From NCBI GenBank assembly GCA_016794445.1, contig JAEUKC010000235.1, forward strand, positions 1 to 33,975: a stretch of DNA of 33,975 bases, given 5' to 3'. Positions 25,101 to 33,728 of the stretch are shown piece after piece. A model generated the notes under the pieces. The model did no database searches. It saw only the letters and a program-made list of their open reading frames with translations, and was not told the DNA's origin. Numbering within the stretch: the stretch's first letter is position 1; the number at the start of each line of letters is the position of its first letter. The translations under genes and the position numbers were made by a program. The DNA comes from JADJMO01 sp016794445. GTDB lineage: Bacteria; Myxococcota_A; Polyangia; Polyangiales; JADJMO01.

Positions 25101-28100
25101 TCAGCGAGGACAAGCTCGCCGATCCCCGCGGCGCCATCGAGGCCCTCGAGCAGATCGTCGAGAACGAGACCACGCCGCCGTTCTCGGCCCTGCGCATGCT
25201 CGAGCGCCTCTACGGGCAGGTCGAGCGCTGGAACGACGTGCTCGCGCTCCTCGAGCGCCAGCTCGGCCAGGCCCCCGACGGCCCTCCGTCGGGTGGCGAG
25301 AGCTACCGCACCGACGTCGAGCTGCACCACGCCATCGGCGTCGTCGCCCAGAAGAACCTGAGTGACGTCGACCGCGCGCTCGACGAGTTCCGCACCGCCC
25401 TCACCATCGACCCGAGCTACGCGCCCACGGTGACCGCGCTCGAGGCCATGCTGCAGGACGAGGCCCTGCGCTCGCGCGCGGCCGAGATCCTGGAGCCGGT
25501 CTACCTCGCGCGGGTCGACTGGAAGAAGGTGATGAACAGCCTGGAGGTGCGCCTGCTCGACGCGCAGGATCCCTCGGAGCGGCGCGCCTTCCTGGTGCGC
25601 ATCGCCGGCATGCACGAGGACGAGGGCAAGGACCTCGGCGCCGCCCTCGCCACCTACGCTCGCCTCCTCGGCGAGGAGCCCACCAACGAGGACACGTGGA
25701 AGGAGCTCGAGCGGGTCGCCCGCTCCGGCAACCTCCACCACGATCTCCTCGCGGTGTACGAGGTCGAGCTCGCGAAGATCACGAGCGACGACGACGTCAC
25801 CGCCCGGCTCGCGTTCCGCGCGGGCGAGCTCGCCGAGCAGCTCGGCGACCACGAGAAGGCGCTCGGCCTCTACCGCCGCGTGCACGCGGTGGACGCCGCC
25901 AACCGCGCCACCTTCGAGGCCATCGACCGCCTGCTCCAGCGCGGTGAAGGTCGCGCCGAGGAGCGGATCGCGCTCTACCGCGAGGCCCTCGACCACCGGT
26001 TCGAGGACGTCGAGCGCGTGAGCCTGCTGCGCTCGATCGCCGAGCTGCAGCGCGACGCCCGCAAGGACGACAGCGCCGCCATCGACGCGTTCCGCGAGCT
26101 GCTCGAGGTGAGCGACCGCGACGAGGGCGCGCTCGACGCGCTCGAGGCCCTCTACGGCAAGAGCGAGCGCTTCCGCGACCTCGCCGATCTCCTCGAGCGC
26201 CGGGCCGACGCCGAGGACGACTCGGAGCGCGCCGCCAAGTTCCGCCTGGCCCTCGGCAAGGTGCTCGACGAGAAGCTCGGCGACACCGCGGGCGCGATCG
26301 ATCGCTACGAGCAGATCGTGCAGAGCCTGCCGAGCCACCGCGGCGCGATCGACGCACTCGAGGCCCTGCTCCCGCGCGAGGAGTGGAAGCCCCGCGTCGC
26401 CGAGATCCTCCGCCCGCTCTACGAGGGCGCGGACGACTGGCGCCGCCTCATCACGCTCGGAGAGGAGCGCCTCGCGCTCGCGTCGGACGTCGGCGAGAAG
26501 ACCGCCATCCTCCGCGAGACGGCCAAGCTCTGGGAAGACCGCGGCGACGACAAGCAAAAGGCGTTCGACGCCATCCGCAAGGCGTGGGCGCTCGACCCCG
26601 AGGACGGCGCGCTACGCGGGGAGGCCGACCGCCTCGCCGAGTCGCTCGCCGACTGGGACGGCCTCGTGGCCGCCTACGAGCTGGCGGCGGGCGGCGTCGA
26701 CGACGTCAGCAAGCCCGACCTGCTCCGTGGCCTCGCCACCCTGCACGACGAGCGGCGCGACGACCCGCGCGCCGCGCTCACGACGCTCGATCGCTTGCAC
26801 ACCCTCGACCCGGACGATCTCAGCGTCCTCGAGCGCCTCGACGGCTTCGCGACCCTGCTCGGCGACTGGCCCGTGCTCGATCGCGTGCTGGCGCGCCGCG
26901 CCGAGGTCGGGGGCGATCCGCCCGAGCAAGCAGGCTTCTACCGCCGCCTCGGCGGCCTCCGCCGCGACATGCTCGACGACGTGCCGCGGGCCATCGAGGC
27001 CTACGAGCACGCGGTCGAGATCGAGCACGACCACCCCGGCTCGCTCGATGCCCTCATCGAGCTCTGGGAGCGCCAGGTGGCCGGCGATCCGGCCGGCGCC
27101 AACGCCAAGCTGGTCGACCTCTACCAGCGCCGCGTCGACCTCGCGACCTCGTCCGAGGAAGACCTCCGCTACGACCTCATGATGCGCCGCGCGAGCGTGG
27201 CCGAGCACGGGCTCGCCGACGCGCGCGAGGCCATCGCCTCGCTGCAGGCGGCGCTCGCTGTCCGCGCGGGAGACCTCGACGCGGTCAAGGCGCTCGAGCG
27301 GCTGTACGAGGCCGAGCGCATGTGGCCGGAGCTCATGGAGGCCATGCGCCTGCGCGCCGCCACCGTGTCCGAGGCGAGCGAACGCATCGAGCTGCGCAAG
27401 CGGATCGCCGAGCTGCAGGCCAAGGAGCTCGACGACCCGGCCGGCGCGCTCGAGATCTACCGCCAGGTGCTCGACGACGCGGCCACCGACGAGGGCGCCA
27501 TCAAGGCCGTCCGCGCGATCGGCGAGAAGGACGATGGCCTGCGCTCCACCGCGGCCGACATCCTCGAACCAGTGCTCCGCAGCGCCGGTCGCCACGACGA
27601 CCTCGTCGCCGTCCTCGAGCTCCGGCTCGGCGGCCAGCAAGAGCCGTTCGACCGCGCGCGCACGCTCGCGGCCATCGCCCGCGTCCACGAAGAGGGGCGC
27701 AGCAAGCCGAGCGACGCGCGCGAGGCCCTGCTCCGCGCGTTCGAGGAGACCCCGGACGACAAGGCCCTCCGTGACGATCTCGAGCGCCTGGCCAAGGCCG
27801 AAGAGGGCGACGTGGGCTTCCGCGCCTACGCCGAGGCCCTCGAGAAGAAGGCCGGCGGCGTGTACGACGAGGCGCTCGTCCGCGAGCTCCTCACCACGCT
27901 CTCGCGCATCGCCGAGACCGAGCTGAAGGACGATCGCCGCGCCGCCGCGGCGCTCGCCAAGGCCACCGAGCAGGCGGGCGATCTGCCCGAGCTCCTCGAG
28001 GGGCTCGACCGGCTCTACGCGCGCTCCAAGGACTGGGATGCGCTCGCCGACATCCTCGGTCGTCGCATCGAGGTGGCCACCTCGCCGGGCGAGCGCTCCG

Positions 28101-30547
28101 ACCACCGCGCCCGCCTCGCCGGCGTGCAGATCGCCGAGTTCGGTCGCAAGCGCGACGGTCTCGCGACCCTGCGCACCGCGATCGAAGAGGTGCCCGAGCA
28201 CGGCCCCACGCGGGACGCCCTCGAGAAGCTCCTCGACGACAGCGACCTCTTCGAGGAGGTCGCCGAGGCCCTCGAGCCCGTCTACCGCGCCGCCAACGAC
28301 CACGGCAAGCTCGCGTCGCTGTTCGAGCGTCGCATCGACCGCGCGCCGTCGCACGAGCGCACGCGGCTGCGCCTCGATCTCGCCCGCGTCCTCGAGGAGA
28401 AGGCCAACGACCCGGCCGCCGCCCAGCGCCAGCTGGAGCGCGCGCTCGAGGCCGAGCCGCTCGAGCCCGAGCCGATGGCCGAGCTCGAGCGCCTGCTGCC
28501 CATCACCGGTCAGTGGAAAGAGGCGGCCGACCTGCTCGCCAAGATCCTCGAGGGCTCCGCCACGCTCACGCGGGACGGGCAGCGAGACCTCTGGGTGAAG
28601 GTCGCCGACTTCCGTAGCCACCTCGAGGGCGGAGAGACCAACGCCGTCGAGGCCGCCTACATGAAGGCGCTCACCCACGACCCGGAGAACGTCGACATCC
28701 TGCGCACCATCGAGGGCCTGCAGCGTCGCGAGGGCCGTGAGCGGCACCTCGTGATCACCCTGCGCGCGCGCGCCAAGCTCGAGGGAGCCCTCGAGGAGAA
28801 GCGCACGCTGCTCCGCGAAGCGCACACGCTCGCGACGACGGTCCTGAAGGAAGACGGCGAGAAGCTCGGCGAGGAGATCCTCCGCGAGCTCCTCTCCGAG
28901 GACGAGGCCAACGAGTGGGCGCTCGAGCAGCTCACCGCGGCCCGCGCCACGCAGAAGGACTGGACCGAGGTCTTCACGCTGCTGATGCGTCGCGCCGAGC
29001 TGGCCGCCGCCGCGAGCGAGCAGACCTCCCTCCGTCACGAGGCGGCGCGCGTCGCGCGCGTCGAGATCGGTCACGCCCCGCAAGCCATCGAGCTCTATCG
29101 CGAGCTCCTCGACGGCAGCGACGGTGGCGTCGGCGACGAGGTGGCGAGCAAGGCCCTGCGCGAGCTCTACGCGGAGCAGAAGCGCTGGAACGACCTCGCC
29201 GACCTGATGCAGCGCCTCTGCGACAACGCGCGCACGCCCGAGGAGCGCAACCGCCTGCGGGTCGAGCTCTCCACGCTGCAGCGCACCGAGCTCAAGCGCC
29301 CCGACGACGCGGTCGACACGCTCCGCGCGGTCCTCGACGAGGAGCCGAGCAACGTGGACGCCGTGCGCGAGCTCGGCGCCCTCTACGAACAGCTGGGCAA
29401 GCACGAGGAGCTCGCCGAGCTGCTCACCGCCCAGATCGACCGCGCCAAGGACGGTGGTGAGCTCGCCGCCGAGCTCGCGCTCCGGGTGCAGCTCGGAGAG
29501 CTGTACGCGGGTCGCTTGCAGGACCCGGCCCGCGCCATCGACACCTACGAGGGCGTGCTCGGTCGCGACGCGCGCCACGTGGGCGCGCTCACCGCGCTCG
29601 TGCGCATCCACGAGCAGCGTGGGGACCGCGAGAAGGGCGCCGACGTGCTGAAGAAGCTCGTCGACGAGTCCACGGGCGTGGAGGGCGCGACCCTCGCGCT
29701 CAAGCTCGCCGGCCTGCGCGCCGAGCTCAAGGACGACGCCGCCCGCGAGGAGGCGCTCCGTCGAGCGCTCGACCTCGCCGAGGGCGCCAAGGACGCGGAC
29801 CTCGCCCAGAAGGCCCGCAAGGAGCTGCGCGCGCACTACCAGCGCACGTCGGCGTGGAGCGAGCTGGCGGGGATCCTCGTGGTCGAGGCCGAGCTCGAGC
29901 AGGACCCGCAGGTCAAGTCCAAGCACCTCGAAGAGGCCGCGCGCATCCACCTCGAGAAGCGCGAGGCGCCGGGCGAGGCGGCGACGCTCCTCGAGCAGGC
30001 CACCGCGCTGCAGCCCGAGGATCGTGCGCTCTTGCTGCTGCTGTGCGACGCCCTCTCGGCGAGCGGGCGCGGCAAGGACGCGGCCGACGTGCTGCGCAAG
30101 ATCATCGAGTCGTTCGGTGGCAAGCGCAGCAAGGAGCTCGCGGTCTATCACCACCGGCTCGCGCACGCGCTCAAGGCGCAGGGTGAGCAGGAGCCCGCGC
30201 TGGCGGAGCTCGACCTCGCGTTCAAGATCGACCCGGGCAACATCGTGGTCCTCCGCGACCTCGGCCGGCTCGCCCTCGAGGCCAACGACCTCGACCGCGC
30301 CCAGAAGACGTTCCGCGCCCTCCTGCTGCAGAAGCTCGACGGCCTGAGCGGCATCACCAAGGCCGAGGTGTTCTTCCACCTCGGCGAGATCAGCGAGAAG
30401 CAGAACGATCGCGCCAAGGCGATCCAGATGTACGAGCGCGCGGTCGAGACCGACGCCTCCCTCGTCCACGCCAAGGAGCGCGTCACGGCGCTCAAGGCGG
30501 CGGGCGCGGGCAAGGCGCCCAGCCTTCCGCCGCCCAAGAAGGACTGA
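19139..30547 (+). CDS. Giant tetratricopeptide-type repeat protein (3802 residues)
   Basis: This single 11.4-kb frame encodes an all-helical solenoid without signal peptide or membrane segment, so it is probably cytoplasmic. The basic module of about 75-80 residues reads L-x-x-LY...W/F-x-x-L...LE-x-R...ER-x-x-L...A-x-L-x-E-x-L-x-D...AI-x-x-Y-x-x-VL-x-x-x-P; at least fifteen L-x-x-L/I-Y copies are visible (e.g. LERLYEEDGD, LEALYGKSERF, LRELYAEQKRW). A longer module marked AAEILEPVY recurs seven times, with its central Leu at residues 1101, 1408, 1802, 2118, 2424, 2809 and 3045. The C-terminal 150 residues contain canonical TPRs (EPALAELDLAFKIDPGNIVV) and end in a PPPKKD tail. GGAG precedes the ATG at 19139. 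In size and build it recalls AgmK/GltI, the TPR giant of the Myxococcus gliding machinery, but no other glt gene is near, so this remains a hypothesis. Confidence 0.9.
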   Translation: MSEQTIRRALGKLQDDPDDTGAWSALQDAAIDQADSGMGKDALLELLAAARAEHGARREDDAVARLLEIEVLVAEGTPREAELQAELCRVLNEVLDDVKRALPALAALAKLRPDDESLKSRIAAIEDERKRWPELLKELMEAADRMEGKPQPQAAMLYTAAQTAYRYGLEGSPDEVAATRGVIIERLEEALELAPDRRETALLLERLYRAQGEWEKAAKVLAKIALEAPDKETRLAAYIRLARVSLRNLKDEARATQAYERVLDLAPGQDEAMGYLVDHFSKAEAWDYLVAVYEDALKARLRPGKELEIFFQIAMINWRMRNRPEAAEPYFEKMRRAEPAHPAMLSFFRDYLPPKNEVGRLVQILTDAQRAMPEGPERQTLGTELAKLSEETQGAGKAIEHWRNVLRQDATNQEARDSLRRLYYRTEAWPALVDLVRQQADKLPPNDPARVPLLRELMELHRDKTKQDTALVPVLNQLIQLEPADIDAVREQVRVFEALNRPRDLVTAQTRLAELEQNPVVKAELCRAVARQWLEKFSNIQNALDAYEKVVEQIPDDEEATAKLRELYGKRRAFKQLYDLLAGMRARAAGVERRELTLEMAKLAAERLDRGADAIALYWELVAEDPGAPGVLDALEKQAERDKDFVALAKVISHRVDQAGDDDAKIKLLEKLGSIYESRVKDTEKTIETWRRVLELRPGYPKAIRILREELLTAGDFDGLTEIYAQQSDWEGLADALTTAADRAEDPELRVALSWRVAAVYTDRIQRPERAARAYDRILAVHPKDQKAAAALAPIYESESQFAKLPGLYEILLEGAEDDVEKVRLLGRLRELSAGPLADKAGAFKYAREAFGILPNEEAREALAAAAAAAGAHEGYVDALRERLSRLSNAKKLEKVEERRRLQREVARVLATELNKLDDAVALLRKVVDHDQEDNDSIVALDRLLREARRADDLRGLYELRLERAESTSVRVSLLVEWAQLEEDVFADAARARDIYKRALELTPDDRVALRALARIELATGNAADAATTLEKDRDLAVGTERAEREVDLARLYYSKLDRPADALAAAVRALEIVAHDPGAIAVLEALEEVPAQSLAASQQLEREYEATAAYDKQAAALEKVLAGTTDEHERRALYTRLSIVHQNQRNDARAAFEVLLRAVSELASDLDPWDRLAELGAQIGELRKVADAYVAALAVGGKKLAPEVERELCERASILYEDKLSEPDAAIPYLVRILEADPADAHAFTRLKAILTARERWDDLQKMYDRAVDSASDPMRRVDLLSEMALVFEDILDDPARAAAAYERVLPIDPENEPAIRALDKLYQRESRFRDLARLLAGRTERVDDETRTKLENRLATLHLEKLDEPAEALRYAAAILERDVGHADARAIARTVMGRDATKLAAAQVLERVYLARDEARELDEVTAIRLGDAALGKDERVELLRRLAQLRDERLADDQGALAALGDLLPLDPSDASARAKLLDVGRRASAHERVCAVLGAAADVAEKEGDDVLTAEILVDQASVFENFLSDDGKAETVYRRILGLKDKGGEPSPAQRRPALEALERIYTTREKHEPLAEILALEVDFEDDSAQRRVLLGRLGKLREQALLDADGAIDAWRKCLEMDDADAEALEALDRLYSATNQYKLLVEVLRSRERLTDDADLRRSLLKRSAEVLASKLDDAAGAIEAYRTLLDGFGPDREILAAVAALYGKSAQHRDLAESLEKQLDLATESADRVNLLSQLGTLRIEHLEDLPGGLECYRDALTLDPSHAVTRESLEKLLAASSSEGEAARAEAAALLRPLYETENAGEKLLSVLEIQANTTEDTHERLDVLATAVVVAETNLQDPKRAFALAARGLATAADSNVVPWVERVERLAAATDAWAALSELYRKVEPDVMDDVAKLDMVLRVAELARTRLDDRAVARQYYVRALELASDDLRALTALERLYEEDGDAPALLDILKRRVEVETDAPQKIALLMKQAKLSEDKLADPRGAIEALEQIVENETTPPFSALRMLERLYGQVERWNDVLALLERQLGQAPDGPPSGGESYRTDVELHHAIGVVAQKNLSDVDRALDEFRTALTIDPSYAPTVTALEAMLQDEALRSRAAEILEPVYLARVDWKKVMNSLEVRLLDAQDPSERRAFLVRIAGMHEDEGKDLGAALATYARLLGEEPTNEDTWKELERVARSGNLHHDLLAVYEVELAKITSDDDVTARLAFRAGELAEQLGDHEKALGLYRRVHAVDAANRATFEAIDRLLQRGEGRAEERIALYREALDHRFEDVERVSLLRSIAELQRDARKDDSAAIDAFRELLEVSDRDEGALDALEALYGKSERFRDLADLLERRADAEDDSERAAKFRLALGKVLDEKLGDTAGAIDRYEQIVQSLPSHRGAIDALEALLPREEWKPRVAEILRPLYEGADDWRRLITLGEERLALASDVGEKTAILRETAKLWEDRGDDKQKAFDAIRKAWALDPEDGALRGEADRLAESLADWDGLVAAYELAAGGVDDVSKPDLLRGLATLHDERRDDPRAALTTLDRLHTLDPDDLSVLERLDGFATLLGDWPVLDRVLARRAEVGGDPPEQAGFYRRLGGLRRDMLDDVPRAIEAYEHAVEIEHDHPGSLDALIELWERQVAGDPAGANAKLVDLYQRRVDLATSSEEDLRYDLMMRRASVAEHGLADAREAIASLQAALAVRAGDLDAVKALERLYEAERMWPELMEAMRLRAATVSEASERIELRKRIAELQAKELDDPAGALEIYRQVLDDAATDEGAIKAVRAIGEKDDGLRSTAADILEPVLRSAGRHDDLVAVLELRLGGQQEPFDRARTLAAIARVHEEGRSKPSDAREALLRAFEETPDDKALRDDLERLAKAEEGDVGFRAYAEALEKKAGGVYDEALVRELLTTLSRIAETELKDDRRAAAALAKATEQAGDLPELLEGLDRLYARSKDWDALADILGRRIEVATSPGERSDHRARLAGVQIAEFGRKRDGLATLRTAIEEVPEHGPTRDALEKLLDDSDLFEEVAEALEPVYRAANDHGKLASLFERRIDRAPSHERTRLRLDLARVLEEKANDPAAAQRQLERALEAEPLEPEPMAELERLLPITGQWKEAADLLAKILEGSATLTRDGQRDLWVKVADFRSHLEGGETNAVEAAYMKALTHDPENVDILRTIEGLQRREGRERHLVITLRARAKLEGALEEKRTLLREAHTLATTVLKEDGEKLGEEILRELLSEDEANEWALEQLTAARATQKDWTEVFTLLMRRAELAAAASEQTSLRHEAARVARVEIGHAPQAIELYRELLDGSDGGVGDEVASKALRELYAEQKRWNDLADLMQRLCDNARTPEERNRLRVELSTLQRTELKRPDDAVDTLRAVLDEEPSNVDAVRELGALYEQLGKHEELAELLTAQIDRAKDGGELAAELALRVQLGELYAGRLQDPARAIDTYEGVLGRDARHVGALTALVRIHEQRGDREKGADVLKKLVDESTGVEGATLALKLAGLRAELKDDAAREEALRRALDLAEGAKDADLAQKARKELRAHYQRTSAWSELAGILVVEAELEQDPQVKSKHLEEAARIHLEKREAPGEAATLLEQATALQPEDRALLLLLCDALSASGRGKDAADVLRKIIESFGGKRSKELAVYHHRLAHALKAQGEQEPALAELDLAFKIDPGNIVVLRDLGRLALEANDLDRAQKTFRALLLQKLDGLSGITKAEVFFHLGEISEKQNDRAKAIQMYERAVETDASLVHAKERVTALKAAGAGKAPSLPPPKKD

Positions 30548-30577
30548 TCCTCCGCGGAGTTGACCGACATGTAGCAG

Positions 30578-30606
30578 AGTGCAGGGGCCCCGAGCGCCCC
30601 TGCGCT
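30578..30606 (+). terminator. Terminator-like hairpin after the giant TPR gene
   Basis: AGTGCAGGGGC (30578-30588) pairs with GCCCCTGCGCT (30596-30606) over eleven positions, one being a G-U pair in RNA, with a 7-base loop. Only a short CGTTT follows, so termination may be weak or factor-aided. It separates the TPR gene from the pseudokinase promoter box. Confidence 0.55.
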
Positions 30607-30633
30607 CGTTTGCGCATCCCGTCACTCTGACGT

Positions 30634-30639
30634 TACGCT
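30634..30639 (+). promoter_or_regulatory. -10-like hexamer TACGCT for the pseudokinase operon
   Basis: TACGCT lies 9 bases before the ATG at 30649, and TTGCGC at 30610-30615 is a partial -35 match 18 bases upstream. There is no ribosome-binding site between the box and the start. Confidence 0.5.
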
Positions 30640-30648
30640 GGTTCTCGG

Positions 30649-32724
30649 ATGGCGATGGGGAGCGTCGAGCACGTCAAGGAGCTCGGCCAGCGCAGCGTGC
30701 CGACCAACGCGGTGCGCGCTCGCTTGGGCGGCGGATCGCCACGCCTGTTCGTCAGCCAGGTTCGCCGCAGCGACGCACACGCCGTGGAGGCGGCGGCGCT
30801 CAAGAAGCTCCGCAGTGAGTTCCTCCCGCGCGTGGCCGACACCCTGCCAGGAGACGACGAGACCACCCTGCTCGAGGAGTGGGTCGATGGTCTCGTGCTC
30901 GCCGACTGTCGAGAGCCACCCCCGCTCGGGATCGCGCTCGCGGTCTACCTCGACGTGCTCTCGGGGATCGCTGCGCTCTCGGCGTCCGCGCTCGTCCACG
31001 GCGACGTCTGCCCGGACAACGTGCTGTTCGGCGCGGACGGCATAGGGCGCCTCCTGCAGCTCGGCGGGGGCTTCGTGGCTGGGCAGCGCCACAACTCGCG
31101 CTACGTGCGGTTCCTCGCGCCCGAGGTGCTGCTCGCCGACGACGCCCAGGACACGCGCATCGACGTGTACGCCGTCAGCGTGCTCCTCTGGGAGGCGATC
31201 GAGCGGGCGCCGCTGTTCGTGGAGATGCACGGCAGCGCGATCCTCTCGCGCCACCTCTCGGGCAAGCTCGTCGCGCCGCGACCCAAGGACGCACCCTGGG
31301 CCGCGCCGCTCTCGCCGCTGGTGCTGCGTGGCCTCGCCACTGATCCGAGCGGTCGCCCGGCGACCGCGCGCGCGTTCGCCGACGAGCTGCGCGCCGCCGT
31401 GCGCGGGCAGATCGCCACGCGCGCCCAGGTCGCGGAGTGGGTGCGCAACGAAGCAGGGCCCCGGCTCGTCGAGCGTCGCGCGGCGCTCGGGCTGCCCGCA
31501 CTGCCAGGTACGGCGGCACGGGTCGCTGCGCCGCGAGCGCCGGCAGCACCTCCTGCGCGGTCGTTCGGGGCCACCGCGGTCGCGCTCGCCGCGCCCATCG
31601 CGAAGGTGCCCCCGCCCGTCACGATCGCTGCGGCGCCACCCACCCCCGCCAGCGGCGAGTCCACCACCCAGCCGCGCCCGGGCCCGGCCTCCAACTGGCT
31701 CACCGAGGAGGTCGATCTCGACGAGGACGAACCTCCGGTGCCGACGCTCCCCGTGCACACCCCGACCATACCCCGGCGGGGCGAGCCGCCGCTGCGGCCG
31801 GCGCTCGAGGCCCACCCGTCGGGCGAGGTTCCGATCGATCTCGTCACCGATCCGGACGATCGCGAGTCGGTCCCACCGCTCGCGTCGCGCACCTACAGCG
31901 ATCGCCCGACACCCCTTCTCGGCCACGAGGATCTCGCGTCGCTCACGTCGGCGACGCGGAGCTCGCTGGACCGCGTCACCCACCCCGTCTCGTCGTCGGC
32001 GATCGTGCCGTCGGAGGCGCGCCCGACCAGTCCACTCATCGCCGCGCTCCCCGCCACCCCAGCACCACCGGGGGCGCCGTCAGGGCTCACGCCGCCACCG
32101 CCGCCCGTCGCGAAAGCTGCGGCGGCCGTCGCGCCGGTGCTCTCGGCGCCAGTGACGCCGGCTGTGCCGGCGGCACCTCCTCCCACGCCCTTCGCGGCGG
32201 CTTCCGCGGCGGCTCCAGGGCCTGCCGAGTCTCCGACGTTGCCCACGCCGAGTGGAGCCGTGACCGCGCTGGAGACGCCCCGCGAGAGCGATGGAGGGCC
32301 GCTCCCGTCGCCGCTCGTCACGCACGAACCGCCGGTCGAACCGCGCCGTCGACGCGCGGTGTTCCTCGTCCTCGGCATGGTGGTCGTCGCCGCCGTGTTC
32401 TTGATCGTCGCCTTGTCGACCGGCAAGCGAAAGGACTCCGAGCACGCGAGCCCCGAGGTCACCTCGAAATCGGCCGCGAAGACCAAGGAGATCGAGAGCA
32501 CACCCACCGCGCTGGCGAGCGCTGCGCCGTCGGAGGTCGAGACCGCGAAGCCGGTCCCCACCACGAAGAGCTCCACGGGATCGTCCAGCGCCGCGTCCGC
32601 TCCGAGCAGCGCAGTCTCGGCGAGCTCGCCTGCGGCGCCGCCCAAGTTCGTGCCCGGCCCGCCGGGCGACAGCAAACCCAAGAAGCCAACGCCCGACACC
32701 AAGTACGATCCGATGGGAATCTGA
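30649..32724 (+). CDS. Transmembrane protein-kinase-fold protein, probable pseudokinase
   Basis: This is a 691-residue protein. Residues about 1-270 have the Ser/Thr protein-kinase fold: catalytic loop HGDVCPDN (117-124, HGD in place of HRD, Asp119 and Asn124 kept), APEVL in the activation segment, DVYAVSVLLWEAIERAPLF (helix F region) and a terminal GRPATARAFADELRAAV helix. The DFG motif is lost (RLLQLGGGF, Asp replaced by Leu), and the VAIK lysine region reads LFVSQVRR without an alignable Lys; the Gly-rich loop is also poor. I therefore predict a pseudokinase. A long Ala/Pro/Ser/Thr linker (about 280-560) follows. One membrane span lies at about 569-590 after RRRR, then a roughly 100-residue low-complexity outer tail. 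The next gene overlaps by one base (TGATG). Confidence 0.75.
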   Translation: MAMGSVEHVKELGQRSVPTNAVRARLGGGSPRLFVSQVRRSDAHAVEAAALKKLRSEFLPRVADTLPGDDETTLLEEWVDGLVLADCREPPPLGIALAVYLDVLSGIAALSASALVHGDVCPDNVLFGADGIGRLLQLGGGFVAGQRHNSRYVRFLAPEVLLADDAQDTRIDVYAVSVLLWEAIERAPLFVEMHGSAILSRHLSGKLVAPRPKDAPWAAPLSPLVLRGLATDPSGRPATARAFADELRAAVRGQIATRAQVAEWVRNEAGPRLVERRAALGLPALPGTAARVAAPRAPAAPPARSFGATAVALAAPIAKVPPPVTIAAAPPTPASGESTTQPRPGPASNWLTEEVDLDEDEPPVPTLPVHTPTIPRRGEPPLRPALEAHPSGEVPIDLVTDPDDRESVPPLASRTYSDRPTPLLGHEDLASLTSATRSSLDRVTHPVSSSAIVPSEARPTSPLIAALPATPAPPGAPSGLTPPPPPVAKAAAAVAPVLSAPVTPAVPAAPPPTPFAAASAAAPGPAESPTLPTPSGAVTALETPRESDGGPLPSPLVTHEPPVEPRRRRAVFLVLGMVVVAAVFLIVALSTGKRKDSEHASPEVTSKSAAKTKEIESTPTALASAAPSEVETAKPVPTTKSSTGSSSAASAPSSAVSASSPAAPPKFVPGPPGDSKPKKPTPDTKYDPMGI

Positions 32725-33728
32725 TGCACGCCGGTTCCAAGCCCACCTCCCGCGTCGCGGCTCTGCTCGTGGCGCTGTCGCTGCTCGCGGCGCCGCTGCG
32801 TCCCGCGTTCGCGATCGGCGCGAACCCTGGGTCCGCCTCCCCGGTCCAGCGAGAGCAGGCGCAGGCCAAGTTCCTCAAGGGGCGCGACCTGTTCGCCGCC
32901 AAGAAGTACGCAGAAGCGGTCGTCGAGCTCCGCGCCTCGATGGAGATCGTGCAGAGCCCCAACGCTCGCCTCTACGTGGCGCGCGCCCTGCGAGAGCAGG
33001 GCAAGCTCCTCGAGGCCTACGTGGAGTTCGGTCGGACCGCGGTCGAGGCTGACGAGCTCGCTCCGCAGGACGCGCGCTACGCGAAGACGGCGGCCTCGGC
33101 GAAGCTCGAGCGCAAGGAGATCGCGCCGAAGCTCGGCTTCGTCAACGTCACCATCGAGCACCCCGAGGCGTCGACCATTCTGGTCGTCGGCGGCGAGGAG
33201 GTGAAGCGCGCGGGGTGGTCGGAGCCCGTGCCCGTCGCCCCCGGGACCACCGAGCTCGAGGTGCGGACGGAGGGGAAGTCGACCCTCAAGAAGTCCGTCA
33301 CGCTCGGCCCTGGCGAGAAGACGACGGTGACCATCGACGCCGCCGAGGCCAAGGCCGATGCGGTCGACAAGCCCGTGAAGGAGCCGACCAAGGAGCCGGA
33401 AGCGCCCTCGTCGGGCTCCGGTCTGCGCGTGGGCGGGTTCGTCGCGGGCGGCGTCGGCGTCGTCGGGTTCGCGCTGTTCGCCGGGTTCGGCCTCGCCGCG
33501 CGCTCCAAGTTCAACGACCTCCAGACTGCCTGCGCCACGGGATGTCCGACGCGCACGTCGGACATCGACGCCGGCAAGCGCGATCAGCGGATCGCCAACA
33601 TCGGGCTCGTCGTGGGCCTCGTGGGCGTGGCCACCTCGGTGACGCTGTTCGTCCTGTCGCGGCGCGGCTCCGCGACCACGCAGGTCGGATTCACCCCGAC
33701 GGGGGTCTTCGTGGGAGGTTCGTTCTGA
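32724..33728 (+). CDS. TPR/PEGA-type membrane-anchored envelope protein
   Basis: This is a 334-residue protein. A signal peptide spans residues 1-30 (cleavage after PAFA). Residues about 45-110 form TPR-like helices (FLKGRDLFAAKKYAEAVVEL, NARLYVARALREQGKLLEAY). Residues 137-206 are a beta-rich PEGA-like domain (GFVNVTIEHPEAS, EVKRAGWSEPVPVAPGTTEL). A Lys/Pro/Glu linker leads to two hydrophobic segments at about 235-258 and 291-312, separated by a loop with Cys270 and Cys274, and the end is VGFTPTGVFVGGSF. This order (signal, TPR, PEGA-like, two spans) recurs in myxobacterial envelope proteins often found beside kinases. It starts inside the pseudokinase stop (TGATG) and its own stop overlaps the next start the same way, so the three genes are one coupled operon. 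Confidence 0.7.
   Translation: MHAGSKPTSRVAALLVALSLLAAPLRPAFAIGANPGSASPVQREQAQAKFLKGRDLFAAKKYAEAVVELRASMEIVQSPNARLYVARALREQGKLLEAYVEFGRTAVEADELAPQDARYAKTAASAKLERKEIAPKLGFVNVTIEHPEASTILVVGGEEVKRAGWSEPVPVAPGTTELEVRTEGKSTLKKSVTLGPGEKTTVTIDAAEAKADAVDKPVKEPTKEPEAPSSGSGLRVGGFVAGGVGVVGFALFAGFGLAARSKFNDLQTACATGCPTRTSDIDAGKRDQRIANIGLVVGLVGVATSVTLFVLSRRGSATTQVGFTPTGVFVGGSF

Noticed and set aside
19100..26557. A 2485-residue open frame on the minus strand opposite the giant TPR gene, and a second at 26612-30625 (1337 residues)
   Set aside because: Composition is Leu/Val/Gly/Arg-rich with no recognisable domain. Stops are absent because the sense gene uses G/C at nearly every third position. The sense frame has clear periodic TPR motifs, so these are shadows.
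19139..30547. Very high density of CTCGAG in the TPR gene, possibly a DNA motif
   Set aside because: It is explained by frequent Leu-Glu pairs in repeat helices written with CTC and GAG codons, in frame with the protein.
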